DNA of 64,000 nt, taken from Iamia sp963728655 (lineage in GTDB: Bacteria > Actinomycetota > Acidimicrobiia > Acidimicrobiales > Iamiaceae). The stretch is from contig CAVSLD010000001.1 in the NCBI GenBank assembly GCA_963728655.1, positions 310,001-374,000 of the forward strand. The letters run 5' to 3'. The stretch's first letter is position 1, and each line of letters opens with the position of its first letter. Both the position numbers and the translations under genes were made by a program. The notes below the pieces were generated by a model. The model worked only from the letters and a program-made list of their open reading frames with translations, had not been told where the DNA came from and searched no databases. Positions 41,894 through 50,714 of this stretch are shown piece after piece.

Positions 41894-43429
41894 ATGACCG
41901 ACACACCGTGGCAGGGCGATGCCTGCTCGCTCGTCGACGCGTTCCGGGCGGGTGAGCGCAGCCCGGTCGAGGAGCTCGACGCCACCCTGGCCGCCATCGA
42001 GGCGTCCGACCTCAACTGCTTCTCGTTCCTCGACCCCGAGCGGGCCCGGACGGCGGCCGCCGACGCCGACCTGTCGCTGCCCTTCGGCGGCGTGCCCACC
42101 GGCATCAAGGAGCTCGAGCCGGTCGAGGGCTGGCCCGACACGGGCGCCTCGTTGGTGTTCAAGGACCGCATCGCCGACCACACCGCCCACAACGTGGCCC
42201 GCCTGCTCGACGACGGTGGCGCCGTCCCCGTCGGGCTCACCACCGCCAGCGAGTTCGGCGGGCTCAACGTGAGCGTCACCAAGCTCAACGGCGTGGCCCA
42301 CAACCCGTGGCGCCACGGCCGCACGGTCGGCGGCTCCTCCGGCGGCGCCGCCGCCTCGGTCATGGGCGGGCTGGTCAGCCTGGCCACCGGTGGCGACGGC
42401 GGCGGCTCGATCCGCATCCCCGCCGGCTACACCGGCCTGCTGGGCATGAAGGGCACCTTCGGGCGCATCACCCGCGGCCCCCACGCCATGTCCCGTCCGG
42501 CCACGGTCGTGCTGGGCAACCTGTCCCGATCGGTGCGCGACGCGGCCCGCTTCTACGACGTCACCGCCGGCCTCGACCCCTATGACCCGAGCAGCATCCC
42601 CTCGCCCGGCCGCTGGGAAGCCGACCTCGGCAAGAACGACCTGACCGGTCTGAGGGTCGCCGTCATCCCGAACCTCGGCGGCGTGACCCTCGAGGCCGGC
42701 GTCGACGAGCAGGTGCGCGAGCAGGCCGCCCTGCTCATCGCCGACCACGGCATGAAGGAGGTCGACCTCGACCTCCACACGCCGAACCTGGCCGCCCAGT
42801 GGATGATGGGCAACCTCTCGACCCTCCTCGCCGAGCTGGGCGACGAGTGGCCCCGGTGCGCCCCGCTGCTCACCGACGAGGTGTCCATCGGCGTCTACCT
42901 CTCCCAGGCCCTCTACAACCTCCAGACCGCGGCGGTCGCCGAGGCCCTCCGCCTGGAGGCCAACGCGGCCATGGCCCAGGCCTTCGGCGAGGTCGACCTG
43001 ATCATCGCGGCCACCAACCCGGGCCCGGCCTTCCCCGCCGAGTCGACCACCAGCAACGCCGAGGACGACCTCATCGACTGGGCCAAGTCGAACCCGATCG
43101 CCCGGGGCGTGTTCCGCGGTGCCCTGCTGGGCACCCGGGTGGCCAGCTCCTTCGCCCCCAAGCTGCCCAGCAACCTGCTCGACTACTTCAGCGCCAAGTT
43201 CCCCGACATGGTGAACATGGGCGCGCTGACGATCATCTCCAACATCTACGGCAACCCGGCCGTGTCGATCCCGGCGGGCACCGTCGACGGCCTGCCGGTG
43301 GGGATGCAGGTGCTGGCCCGCCACCACCGCGACGACCTGCTCTTCGACGTCGCCCTCGCCGTCGAGCGCGAGCGTCCCTGGCCCCTGGTCGCCCCCTCGG
43401 TGTCGGAGAAGACCGCCGCCCCGGCCTGA
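41894..43429 (+). CDS. Amidase (amidase-signature family)
   Basis: A 511-residue amide hydrolase. The Ser-cisSer-Lys triad is visible: Lys72 in GVPTGIKE, Ser148 in GGSSGGAAAS, and nucleophile Ser172 in GGDGGGSIRIPAG, with the usual spacing. The C-terminus has NPAVSIPAGTVDGLPVGMQ as in the family. I chose ATG 41894, since GGGGGA lies just upstream and the earlier ATG at 41882 would include it. A perfect palindrome overlaps its stop codon. The substrate is unknown. Confidence 0.88.
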   Translation: MTDTPWQGDACSLVDAFRAGERSPVEELDATLAAIEASDLNCFSFLDPERARTAAADADLSLPFGGVPTGIKELEPVEGWPDTGASLVFKDRIADHTAHNVARLLDDGGAVPVGLTTASEFGGLNVSVTKLNGVAHNPWRHGRTVGGSSGGAAASVMGGLVSLATGGDGGGSIRIPAGYTGLLGMKGTFGRITRGPHAMSRPATVVLGNLSRSVRDAARFYDVTAGLDPYDPSSIPSPGRWEADLGKNDLTGLRVAVIPNLGGVTLEAGVDEQVREQAALLIADHGMKEVDLDLHTPNLAAQWMMGNLSTLLAELGDEWPRCAPLLTDEVSIGVYLSQALYNLQTAAVAEALRLEANAAMAQAFGEVDLIIAATNPGPAFPAESTTSNAEDDLIDWAKSNPIARGVFRGALLGTRVASSFAPKLPSNLLDYFSAKFPDMVNMGALTIISNIYGNPAVSIPAGTVDGLPVGMQVLARHHRDDLLFDVALAVERERPWPLVAPSVSEKTAAPA

Positions 43430-43460
43430 CGTCACGAGGTGCCAGGCACCTCGTGACGTC
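43428..43460. terminator. Perfect 33-bp palindrome between convergent genes
   Basis: Arms of 16 bp (43428-43443 and 43445-43460; inner part CGTCACGAGGTGCC / GGCACCTCGTGACG) are perfectly complementary around one A. It overlaps the amidase stop and faces the P450 stop, so it should act as a bidirectional terminator. The same arms enclose the 140-nt element at 8893. Confidence 0.75.
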
Positions 43461-43466
43461 TCGGCG

Positions 43467-44678
43467 TCAGGCGCGGGTGAGGCGGACGGGGAGGCGCTTG
43501 TAGCCGTTGTTGAGGTTGGAGCGCAGGCGCACCGGGTCGCCGGTGAGCTCGACCTGGTCGACCGTGGCCAGCAGCTCCTCGAAGAACACCCGGCCCTCCA
43601 GGCGGGCCAGGTGCACCCCCAGGCAGAAGTGCTCGGCGATGCCGAAGCTGAGGTGCGGGTTGGGGTCGCGATGGATGTCGAAGGCCTGGGCGTCGGCGAA
43701 CACGTCGTCGTCGCGGTTGGCCGACGTGTAGTACATCGCCACCTTCTCGCCGGCCGCGATGGGCACGCCGTGCAGCTCGGTGTCGGCGGTCGCGGTGCGG
43801 CGGAAGTAGTGCAGCGGGTTGGCCCAGCGCAGGATCTCCTCCACCGCCCCGGCGGTGAGCGACGGGTCGGCCCGCAGCTCGGCCAGCTGGTCGGGGTGCC
43901 GGAGCAGGGCCAGCAGGCCCGAGGAGAGCATGGTGCGGGTCGTGTCGTTGCCGGCGGTGACGAGCTGGACGAAGAAGGAGCCGAAGTCCACGTCGGTCAT
44001 GGCCTCGCCGCCGAAGTCCCCGTCCAGGATCAAGGTGGTCAGGTCCTCCTTCGGGGGCTGGGTGCGACGGTCGGCGGCGAAGCCGATGGCGTACATGGCC
44101 ATGTCGATCGACGCGCTGTGGTCGGGCTCGTCGCCCACCACCTCCGGGTCCTGGCCCGCGGTCTGGCGCTCGGCCAGGGAGTGGAGCAGGTCCCAGTCCT
44201 CCTCCGGCAGGCCCATGAGCCGGCCCATCACCTGGGTGGGGAGGTGGGCGGCGACCTGATGGACGAAGTCGACGTCGCCGGCCTCGGCTGCCTCGTCGAG
44301 GATCGAGCGCACGATGCCGCGGATCTGGTCCTCCAGCCCGGCGATGACCTTCACCCGGAACGTCTCCGCCAACGGGCGCCGGTAGGTGACGTGCCGGGGC
44401 GGGTCCATGGCCAGGAGCATGTTCCGCATCATCTCGAGGTTCGCGGGGTCGAGGTCCTCGAGCACCACGCCGCCCTCCGAGGCCGAGAACAGCACCGGCT
44501 CGCGGGCCACCTTCACCACATCAGCGTGGGCCAGCACGGCGTGGAAGCCGGGCTGGCCGTCGGGCATGTCCTGCCAGGCGACGGGCGTGGTGCGGCGCAT
44601 CTCGGCCAGGGCCTCGTGGGGCACCCCGTCGTCGAAGGTGGACGGGTCGCCCAGGGCGAGGGTGGTCGGGGCGGTCAT
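43467..44678 (-). CDS. Cytochrome P450
   Basis: A 403-residue soluble P450. The haem loop is HLSFGIAEHFCLGVHLARLE with Cys352 as the iron ligand; the oxygen-binding I-helix is LVTAGNDTTRTM and the ExxR motif is in VEEILRWANP. It hydroxylates or oxidises an organic substrate using electrons from a ferredoxin and reductase, neither of which is encoded here. ATG 44678 starts the conserved region. It is divergent from the esterase gene at 44822. Confidence 0.92.
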   Translation of the reverse strand: MTAPTTLALGDPSTFDDGVPHEALAEMRRTTPVAWQDMPDGQPGFHAVLAHADVVKVAREPVLFSASEGGVVLEDLDPANLEMMRNMLLAMDPPRHVTYRRPLAETFRVKVIAGLEDQIRGIVRSILDEAAEAGDVDFVHQVAAHLPTQVMGRLMGLPEEDWDLLHSLAERQTAGQDPEVVGDEPDHSASIDMAMYAIGFAADRRTQPPKEDLTTLILDGDFGGEAMTDVDFGSFFVQLVTAGNDTTRTMLSSGLLALLRHPDQLAELRADPSLTAGAVEEILRWANPLHYFRRTATADTELHGVPIAAGEKVAMYYTSANRDDDVFADAQAFDIHRDPNPHLSFGIAEHFCLGVHLARLEGRVFFEELLATVDQVELTGDPVRLRSNLNNGYKRLPVRLTRA

Positions 44679-44821
44679 GTGGACGGGTCCGGGAGCGCGG
44701 CCATGGGGTCCTCCGGGGTCGGTCGCGCGAGTGTGCCGCAGCCCTGGACAGGTGTCCACCGTCACCCCGGCCTGGGCCATGATGAGGGCCCTGCACCCCC
44801 CCGCCGCCCCCTGGAGACCCG

Positions 44822-45709
44822 ATGAGCCACCCCGGCATCGCCACCGTCCGCGACCTGATCCTCTCCAGCGTCGGGGCCGAGGCGCCCTCGCTGGAGGAGC
44901 GCCGGGCCTGGCTCGACTCCCTCGGCGAGGTGATGCCCGCGCCGACCGGGGTGGTGGTCGAGGACCTGGCCCTCGGCGGCCGACCGGCCAGTCGCACCAC
45001 GCCCGGCGACCCCGGCCCCGGCACCGTCCTCTACCTCCACGGCGGCGCCTACGTCTCGGGCTCTCTGGTCAGCCACCGGGGGGTGGTGGCCCGCTTGGCC
45101 CTCGCGGCCAAGACCACCGTGCACGCCCTCGACTACCGCCTCGGCCCCGAGGACCCCTTCCCCGCCGGGCTCGACGACGCCGTCGCCGCCTTCCGCGAGC
45201 TGGACGAGGGCGGGGCCGGACCCATCGCCGTCGCCGGTGACTCCGCCGGCGGGGGCCTCACCCTGGCCGTGCTGCTGGCGCTCCGCGACCAGGGCGGCAC
45301 CCAGCCCGCGTGCGGGGTGGCCCTGTCGCCGTGGGCCGACCTGACCCAGAGCGGCGAGACCTACGAGACCCGGTCCGACGCCGACCCGCTGCTCAGCCGC
45401 GAGGGCCTCACCGAGTCGGCCGAGATGTACCTGGGCGGGGCCGACCCGTCGGACCCGCTGGCGTCGCCGATGCTGGGCGACCTCTCGGGCCTGCCGCCGG
45501 TGCTGCTGGAGGTGGGTGACGGCGAGGTCCTCCTCGACGACAGCCGGGTCACCGCCGAGCGGATCCGGGCCGCCGGCGGCCAGGTCGACCTCGAGGTCTG
45601 GCCCGAGATGCTCCACGTCTTCCAGGCCTTCCCGCCCGACCTCGTCCCCGAGGCCGACCAGAGCCTCGAGCGCGTCGGCCGCTTCCTCCAACACCACCTG
45701 GCGACCTGA
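44822..45709 (+). CDS. Alpha/beta hydrolase of the HSL-like esterase family
   Basis: A 295-residue esterase. VLYLHGGAYVSGSLVSHRG near residue 70 has the HGG(A/G) oxyanion motif of the hormone-sensitive lipase family, the serine elbow is VAGDSAGGGLTLAV near 140, aspartate is in SDADPLL and histidine in EMLHVFQ. It acts on small esters in the cytoplasm. It is divergent from the P450 gene, so a shared induction is possible. The repeats of locus 4 follow its stop. Confidence 0.88.
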   Translation: MSHPGIATVRDLILSSVGAEAPSLEERRAWLDSLGEVMPAPTGVVVEDLALGGRPASRTTPGDPGPGTVLYLHGGAYVSGSLVSHRGVVARLALAAKTTVHALDYRLGPEDPFPAGLDDAVAAFRELDEGGAGPIAVAGDSAGGGLTLAVLLALRDQGGTQPACGVALSPWADLTQSGETYETRSDADPLLSREGLTESAEMYLGGADPSDPLASPMLGDLSGLPPVLLEVGDGEVLLDDSRVTAERIRAAGGQVDLEVWPEMLHVFQAFPPDLVPEADQSLERVGRFLQHHLAT

Positions 45710-45744
45710 CCAGAGCGCCCGCGCCCGGCCCCGCACCGACCCCC

Positions 45745-45868
45745 CCGAACTGGTCAGCCCTGGCGGTGCCAGGGCGCCGGGATCCCTGACCACTTCGGGA
45801 AGGGGGTCGAGCTGGTCAGTCCTGGCGGCGCCAGGGCGCCGGGATCCCTGACCACTTCGGGAAGGGCG
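45745..45868. repeat. Palindromic repeat pair, 62-bp period (locus 4)
   Basis: Two near-identical units of 62 bp (45745-45806, 45807-45868). Each has CTGGTCAG at one end and CTGACCA at the other, with GGCGGTGCC/GGGCGCC in the centre and GGGATCCCTGACCACTTC at the end. It lies between the convergent 3' ends of the esterase and TetR genes. Confidence 0.85.
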
Positions 45869-45877
45869 CCGACGACG

Positions 45878-46483
45878 TCAGGCGGTGAGGGCGTCGAGGG
45901 CGGTGGTCCAGGCCCGGCGGATCTGGGCCCGGGTGCGGCCGTGGACCGCCACCAGCAGGTCCCACGCCTCGAACGAGGTCAGGGTGTCGACCAGGCCGAC
46001 GAGGTCGTCGGCCCGGGCCGGGGTGCGGGTGGCCAGCTCGGGCGCCAGGTGGGTGCGGGCCTGGCCCGCCATCTGGGCGCGCGCCGCGGCCAGGCTGCGG
46101 GCGATGGCGGGGGCGTCCAGGGCGCGGGCGCGGGCCACGCGGGCCACCGGGGCGATGGCCTCGTAGAGGTCGAGGCGGGCGTCGACCCACCGGGCGATGC
46201 GCTCGGTCCGCTCGCCCTCGCCCAGCCCGGGCACGTCGAAGAGGGGTGCGACCCGGGCGAAGTGGTGCTCGATCGTCTGCTGGTGGAGGTCGTCGAGGTT
46301 CTCGAAGTACCGGAAGATCGACGACACCGACACCCCGGCGCGCCGGGCGATGGCCTCGACCGAGGGGGTGGCCTCGTCCTCCTCGATCAGGGCGAAGACG
46401 GCATCGACCACGGCGCCCCGGTTGCGGGCACGACGGGCCCGGCGCCCGTCGACCGTGGGGGGCGCGGCAGCGGCGTCGACCAT
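45878..46483 (-). CDS. TetR family transcriptional regulator
   Basis: A 201-residue regulator. The helix-turn-helix is TPSVEAIARRAGVSVSSIFR near residues 40-58, followed by YFENLDDLHQQTIEHHF. The C-terminal ligand domain is helical and arginine/alanine-rich. It is divergent from the SDR gene at 46589, and a 23-bp site at 46509 that is repeated at 47496 lies between, so it probably represses itself, the SDR and the sulfatase operon. The inducer is unknown. Confidence 0.85.
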   Translation of the reverse strand: MVDAAAAPPTVDGRRARRARNRGAVVDAVFALIEEDEATPSVEAIARRAGVSVSSIFRYFENLDDLHQQTIEHHFARVAPLFDVPGLGEGERTERIARWVDARLDLYEAIAPVARVARARALDAPAIARSLAAARAQMAGQARTHLAPELATRTPARADDLVGLVDTLTSFEAWDLLVAVHGRTRAQIRRAWTTALDALTA

Positions 46484-46508
46484 GGGGCCACCCTACCCAG
46501 ACCGCGAC

Positions 46509-46531
46509 TTGTGGGAACCGTGCTCGCACAA
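46509..46531. promoter_or_regulatory. 23-bp operator, site 1 (TTGTG-N13-CACAA)
   Basis: TTGTG (46509-46513) and CACAA (46527-46531) form an inverted repeat in the TetR/SDR intergenic region. Its reverse complement matches site 2 (47496) at 17 of 23 positions, including TTGTGNGAGCA. It probably binds the TetR of 45878. Confidence 0.6.
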
Positions 46532-46588
46532 GCGCGGTGAGGCCCGAGCGGGCACCATGGGCCGCCCCACCACCCCCAGGAGGAACCC

Positions 46589-47449
46589 GTGCAGGAGCTG
46601 GCCAGCAAGGTCGCCGTCGTCACCGGAGCCGGCAGCGGCATGGGCCGGGCCATGGCCGTGCGCTTCGCGGCCGAGGGCATGAAGGTCGCCCTGGCCGACA
46701 TCGATGCCGGGCCGCTGGAGGAGACCCAGCGCTTCATCGTCGAGTCCGGCGGCGTGGTCGACGCGGTGCTGACCCAGCTCACCGACGTCTCGTCGGAGTC
46801 CGAGGTCGACGCCCTGGCCGACCGGGTGTTCGAGGAGATGGGCCAGGTCGACGTGCTGTGCAACAACGCCGGCGTGTTCGTGGGCGGCTTCCTCTGGGAG
46901 CGGCCGGCGGCCGACCTCCAGTTCGTCCTGGGCCCCAACCTGTGGGGGATCCTCCACGGCATCCGGGCCTTCGTGCCCCGGATGATCGCCCAGGGCACCG
47001 AGGGCCACATCGTCAACACGGTGTCGGCCGCCGGCCTGCTCGGCACCCCCTACGCCGGGCCCTACAGCATCTCGAAGTTCGCCGCCTTCGCCGCCACCGA
47101 GGCCCTGGCGTCGGACCTCGAGGCCATCGGCTCGCCACTGCGGGTCACCGCCCTGTGCCCGGGCATGGTCGACACGAACATCGCCACCGGCTCCGAGCGC
47201 CACCGCCCGCCCGAGCTGGCCACCGAGACCACCGACGACCGAGCCTTCGTGAGCGACATGCTGGCCGACGTCACCGCCCAGGGCATCGACCCCTCCGACG
47301 TGGCCGAGATGGTCGTCGACGCCATCCGGGCCGAGCGCTTCGTGCAGCTCACCCACGACATGTACGTCCCCGCCCTCAAGGAGCGGGGTGAGGCCCTCGC
47401 CGCCGGCGTGCTGCCCGCCCGCGGTGAGTTCGGCGACGCACCGGCCTGA
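46589..47449 (+). CDS. Short-chain dehydrogenase/reductase (SDR)
   Basis: A 286-residue classical SDR. TGAGSGMGRAMAVRF near residue 12 binds the cofactor, with the acidic ALADID after strand 2 favouring NAD. CNNAGVFVGG near 90, VNTVSAAG near 140 (catalytic Ser) and YSISK near 157 (Tyr, Lys) complete the site. GTG 46589 is preceded by AGGAGGAAC, which decides the start. It lies between two copies of the 23-bp operator and before the sulfatase operon, so it probably acts on the same compound. Confidence 0.88.
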   Translation: MQELASKVAVVTGAGSGMGRAMAVRFAAEGMKVALADIDAGPLEETQRFIVESGGVVDAVLTQLTDVSSESEVDALADRVFEEMGQVDVLCNNAGVFVGGFLWERPAADLQFVLGPNLWGILHGIRAFVPRMIAQGTEGHIVNTVSAAGLLGTPYAGPYSISKFAAFAATEALASDLEAIGSPLRVTALCPGMVDTNIATGSERHRPPELATETTDDRAFVSDMLADVTAQGIDPSDVAEMVVDAIRAERFVQLTHDMYVPALKERGEALAAGVLPARGEFGDAPA

Positions 47450-47495
47450 CCGTCGACCACCGGTGGTCTCCCGCCGACGAGCGTGGCTCGCGAAC

Positions 47496-47518
47496 TTGTG
47501 AGAGCATGAGTGTCACAA
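47496..47518. promoter_or_regulatory. 23-bp operator, site 2, before the sulfatase operon
   Basis: TTGTGA (47496-47501) pairs with TCACAA (47513-47518) around 11 bp. It matches site 1 at 46509 in reverse orientation. A TTGACA (-35) lies at 47523-47528 just downstream, with a weak -10 (TGAGAT) 18 bp further. Confidence 0.6.
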
Positions 47519-47580
47519 CCCGTTGACATCGGACACACCCGCAGGGTGAGATGGTCCGGTCGCACACCACGGAGCAGTCC

Positions 47581-49845
47581 ATGACGAGAGCGGAGAGGTT
47601 CGAGGGTCGGATCGGTCGCACCGTGGCCGAGTCCGAGGCCTGGTTCGACGAGGCCCCCCACCCGGGCGACGGCGCCCCGAACGTGGTCGTGGTCCTGCTC
47701 GACGACCTCGGCTTCGCCCAGCTGGGCTGCTACGGCTCCGACATCGCCACGCCCCACATCGACGCGCTGGCCGCCGACGGCATCCAGCTCACCAACTTCC
47801 ACGTCACCCCCCTGTGCTCACCCACCCGCGCCTCCCTGCTCACGGGCCGCTCGCAGCACGCGGTGGGGATGCGGGCGGTGTCGAACTTCCGCACCGGCTT
47901 CCCCAACATGCTCGGACACATCTCCCGTCACGCCGCCACCGTGGCCGAGGTGCTGCGCGACGAGGGCTACGCCACCTTCTGCGCCGGCAAGTGGCACCTG
48001 GCCCCGATGGAGCAGTGCTCGGCCGCCGGGCCCTTCGAGCACTGGCCGCTGGCCCGTGGCTTCGACCGCTTCTACGGCTTCCTCGAGGGCGAGACCGACC
48101 AGTTCCACCCCGACCTGGTCTGCGACAACCACCCGATCGACCCACCCGCCGGGCCCGAGGACGGCTACCACCTGAGCGAGGACCTGGTCGACCAGCTCCT
48201 CGGCATGATCTCCGACAGCCGGGGCGTGCGGCCCGACCGACCGTTCTTCGCCTACCTCCCCTTCGGTGCCACCCACGCCCCCCACCAGGCGCCGGCCGAG
48301 TACCTGGAGCGGTACCGGGGCGCCTTCGACGAGGGCTGGGACGTGGTGCGCGAGCGCTGGCACCGCCGCCAGCAGGAGCTGGGTGTGATCCCCGAGGGCA
48401 CCGAGCTGGCCCCCCGCAACCCGGGCGTCGAGCCCTGGGACGAGCTGCCCGAGGCCCAGCAGCGCCTGGCCGCCCGCCTCCAGGAGGCCTTCGCCGCCTT
48501 CCTCGACCACACCGACGACCAGATCGGCCGGCTGGTCGAGGGCCTGCGCGCCCTCGACGTCCTCGACGACACGATCCTCGTGGTCATGGCCGACAACGGC
48601 GCGTCCCAGGAGGGCGGGCCCTTCGGCGTCATGCACGAGATGAAGTTCTTCAACGGCATCCTCGAGACCCCCGACGAGGCCATCGAGCGCATCGACGACA
48701 TCGGCGGCCCCCACAGCCACACCAACTACCCGTGGGGCTGGGCCCAGTGCGGCAACGCCCCGTTCCGCTGGTACAAGCAGAACACCCACGAGGGCGGCGT
48801 CCACGTCCCCTTCATCTGGCACTGGCCGGGGGGCACCGCCCCCGAGCAGCGGGGCACCACGCGCACCCAGTTCGCCAACGTGGCCGACGTGGTGCCCACC
48901 ATCTACGAGCTGGTCGGCGTCACCCCGCCCGAGACGTTCGACGGGCTCGCGCAGCTGCCCGTCACCGGGACGTCGTTCGCGTCGGTGCTGGCCGACCCCG
49001 ACGCCCCGGCCACCAACACGCTGCAGTACTTCGAGATGCTGGGCAGCCGGGCCCTGGTGGCGGGGGAGTGGAAGGCGGTGCAGAAGCACCAGCCCGGGGC
49101 CGACCACGACGCCGAGGCCTGGGAGCTCTACCACCTGCCCACCGACCCGTCGGAGTGCCACGACCAGGCCGAGGCCGAACCCGAGCGCCTCGCCCACCTG
49201 GTCGAGCTCTGGTGGTCCGAGGCCGAGCGCCACGGCGTCCTGCCCCTCGACGACCGCCTGGTCGAGCTGTTCGGCGCCCGCTTCCGCGACCACTCGCCCC
49301 ACCCGGCTGACCGGCGCTACACCTACCGGCCCCCGATGTCGGCCATCCCGGCCCAGGCCTCGGCGGCCATCGGGGGGCGCAGCTTCGACCTCACCGCCCG
49401 CCTCACCCGGACCACCGGCGACGAGGGCGTGCTCTGGGCCACCGGCACCGAGAACTCGGGCATCTCCGTGTTCGTGCAGGACGACCACCTGGTGGTCGAC
49501 TACAACGCGTTCGACACCCACACCGTCGTCACCTCCGACGTCGCCGTCCCCGAGGGCGACGTCACCGTGGCCGTGCGGTTCCGTCGGGGCGAGGGCATGG
49601 CCGGCACCGTCACCGTGGTGGTCGACGGCACCGACGCGGGCACGGCCGAGACCGCCCTCTACATGCGGATGATCTCCTCGGTCGGCTCCAGCATCGGCCG
49701 GGATCACGGCTCGGCCGTGTCGCCGCGCTACGAGGCCCCGTTCGCCTTCACCGGGACGCTCCACGACGTGGTGATCCAGCTGGTCACGGTCCGCCCCGCC
49801 GACGCCGCCGCGGCCGAGGCCGGCTCCGAGATGGCCCGCCAGTGA
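47581..49845 (+). CDS. Arylsulfatase-type sulfatase (first of two)
   Basis: A 754-residue sulfatase of the alkaline phosphatase superfamily. The site of formylglycine formation is Cys79 in PLCSPTRASLLTGR, the metal site begins VVVVLLDDLGFAQLGCYG, and GKWHL, THAPH and VMADNGA follow as in arylsulfatases. The C-terminal 150 residues form a beta-rich extension, common in this subfamily. No signal peptide is seen, so it is probably cytoplasmic. It removes sulfate from an organic ester. The MBL-fold gene overlaps its stop by 4 nt, and the 23-bp operator precedes it. Confidence 0.9.
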   Translation: MTRAERFEGRIGRTVAESEAWFDEAPHPGDGAPNVVVVLLDDLGFAQLGCYGSDIATPHIDALAADGIQLTNFHVTPLCSPTRASLLTGRSQHAVGMRAVSNFRTGFPNMLGHISRHAATVAEVLRDEGYATFCAGKWHLAPMEQCSAAGPFEHWPLARGFDRFYGFLEGETDQFHPDLVCDNHPIDPPAGPEDGYHLSEDLVDQLLGMISDSRGVRPDRPFFAYLPFGATHAPHQAPAEYLERYRGAFDEGWDVVRERWHRRQQELGVIPEGTELAPRNPGVEPWDELPEAQQRLAARLQEAFAAFLDHTDDQIGRLVEGLRALDVLDDTILVVMADNGASQEGGPFGVMHEMKFFNGILETPDEAIERIDDIGGPHSHTNYPWGWAQCGNAPFRWYKQNTHEGGVHVPFIWHWPGGTAPEQRGTTRTQFANVADVVPTIYELVGVTPPETFDGLAQLPVTGTSFASVLADPDAPATNTLQYFEMLGSRALVAGEWKAVQKHQPGADHDAEAWELYHLPTDPSECHDQAEAEPERLAHLVELWWSEAERHGVLPLDDRLVELFGARFRDHSPHPADRRYTYRPPMSAIPAQASAAIGGRSFDLTARLTRTTGDEGVLWATGTENSGISVFVQDDHLVVDYNAFDTHTVVTSDVAVPEGDVTVAVRFRRGEGMAGTVTVVVDGTDAGTAETALYMRMISSVGSSIGRDHGSAVSPRYEAPFAFTGTLHDVVIQLVTVRPADAAAAEAGSEMARQ

Positions 49846-50714
49846 GCCCGGCCGTCCGCCTGAGGACCGACCGCGTGCTGAGCATCACCCTCCTGGGCAC
49901 CGGCAGCCCGCTGCCCGACCCCCACCGCGCCGGTCCCGCCACCCTGATCACCGGCGGTGACGAGCAGTACCTGGTCGACGCCGGGCGGGGCGTGCTCATG
50001 CGCCTGGCCGCGGCCGGCACCGGGCCCGCGGCCCTGCGGGCAGTGCTGCTCACCCACCTCCACAGCGACCACATCACCGACCTCAACGACCTCATCACCA
50101 GCCGCTGGGTGTTCACCTTCGAGCCCAGCCCGCTCACCATCGTCGGGCCCGTCGGGACGCGCCAGGTGGTGGATCACCTTCTGGCCTCGCTCGGCCCCGA
50201 CATCGGCTACCGCATGGCGCACCACGCCGATCTCGACTTCCCTCCCCCCGTCGAGGTCCTGGAGGTCACCGAGGGCCCGGTCGACCTCGGCGGCGGCGTG
50301 ACCGTCCGCTGCGCCCCCACCGACCACCGGCCCGTCGAGCCCAGCATCGGCTACCGCTTCGACCACGCCGGCGCCTCGGTGGTGGCCGCGGGCGACACCG
50401 TCCCCTGCGCCGGCCTCGACGCCCTGTGCACCGGGGCCCAGGCCCTCGTCCACACGGCCATCCGCAAGGACATCATCGAGACCGTCCCGCTCCAGCGCAT
50501 GAAGGACACCCTCGACTACCACTCCTCGCCCGAGGAGGCGGCCCAGACCGCCCAGCGGGCAGGCATGGAGACGCTGGTGCTCACCCACTACGTGCCCGCC
50601 TTCCCACCCGGCGGGGGCGACGACTGGCGCGAGCGCGCCGCCGCCCACTTCGACGGCGCCGTCGAGCTGGGCGACGACCTCCACCGGGTCGACGTCCACC
50701 CCCCGGCCTCGTGA
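49842..50714 (+). CDS. MBL-fold metallo-hydrolase (RNase Z/arylsulfatase-like)
   Basis: A 290-residue metallo-beta-lactamase-fold protein. The zinc site is THLHSDHITD (His72, His74, Asp76, His77), with APTDHRP near residue 161, AGDTVPC near 187 and LTHYVPAFPP near 247 as further ligands. Relatives include tRNase Z and alkylsulfatase/arylsulfatase-type hydrolases. GTG 49842 overlaps the sulfatase stop as GTGA. In this operon a hydrolytic step in catabolism is more likely than tRNA processing. Confidence 0.8.
   Translation: MSPAVRLRTDRVLSITLLGTGSPLPDPHRAGPATLITGGDEQYLVDAGRGVLMRLAAAGTGPAALRAVLLTHLHSDHITDLNDLITSRWVFTFEPSPLTIVGPVGTRQVVDHLLASLGPDIGYRMAHHADLDFPPPVEVLEVTEGPVDLGGGVTVRCAPTDHRPVEPSIGYRFDHAGASVVAAGDTVPCAGLDALCTGAQALVHTAIRKDIIETVPLQRMKDTLDYHSSPEEAAQTAQRAGMETLVLTHYVPAFPPGGGDDWRERAAAHFDGAVELGDDLHRVDVHPPAS

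Noticed and set aside
47551..47583. ATG 47551 as the start of the first sulfatase
   Set aside because: The ten extra residues are unlike the family start, and 47551 overlaps the likely -10 region downstream of TTGACA; 47581 has a GGAG at a suitable distance.
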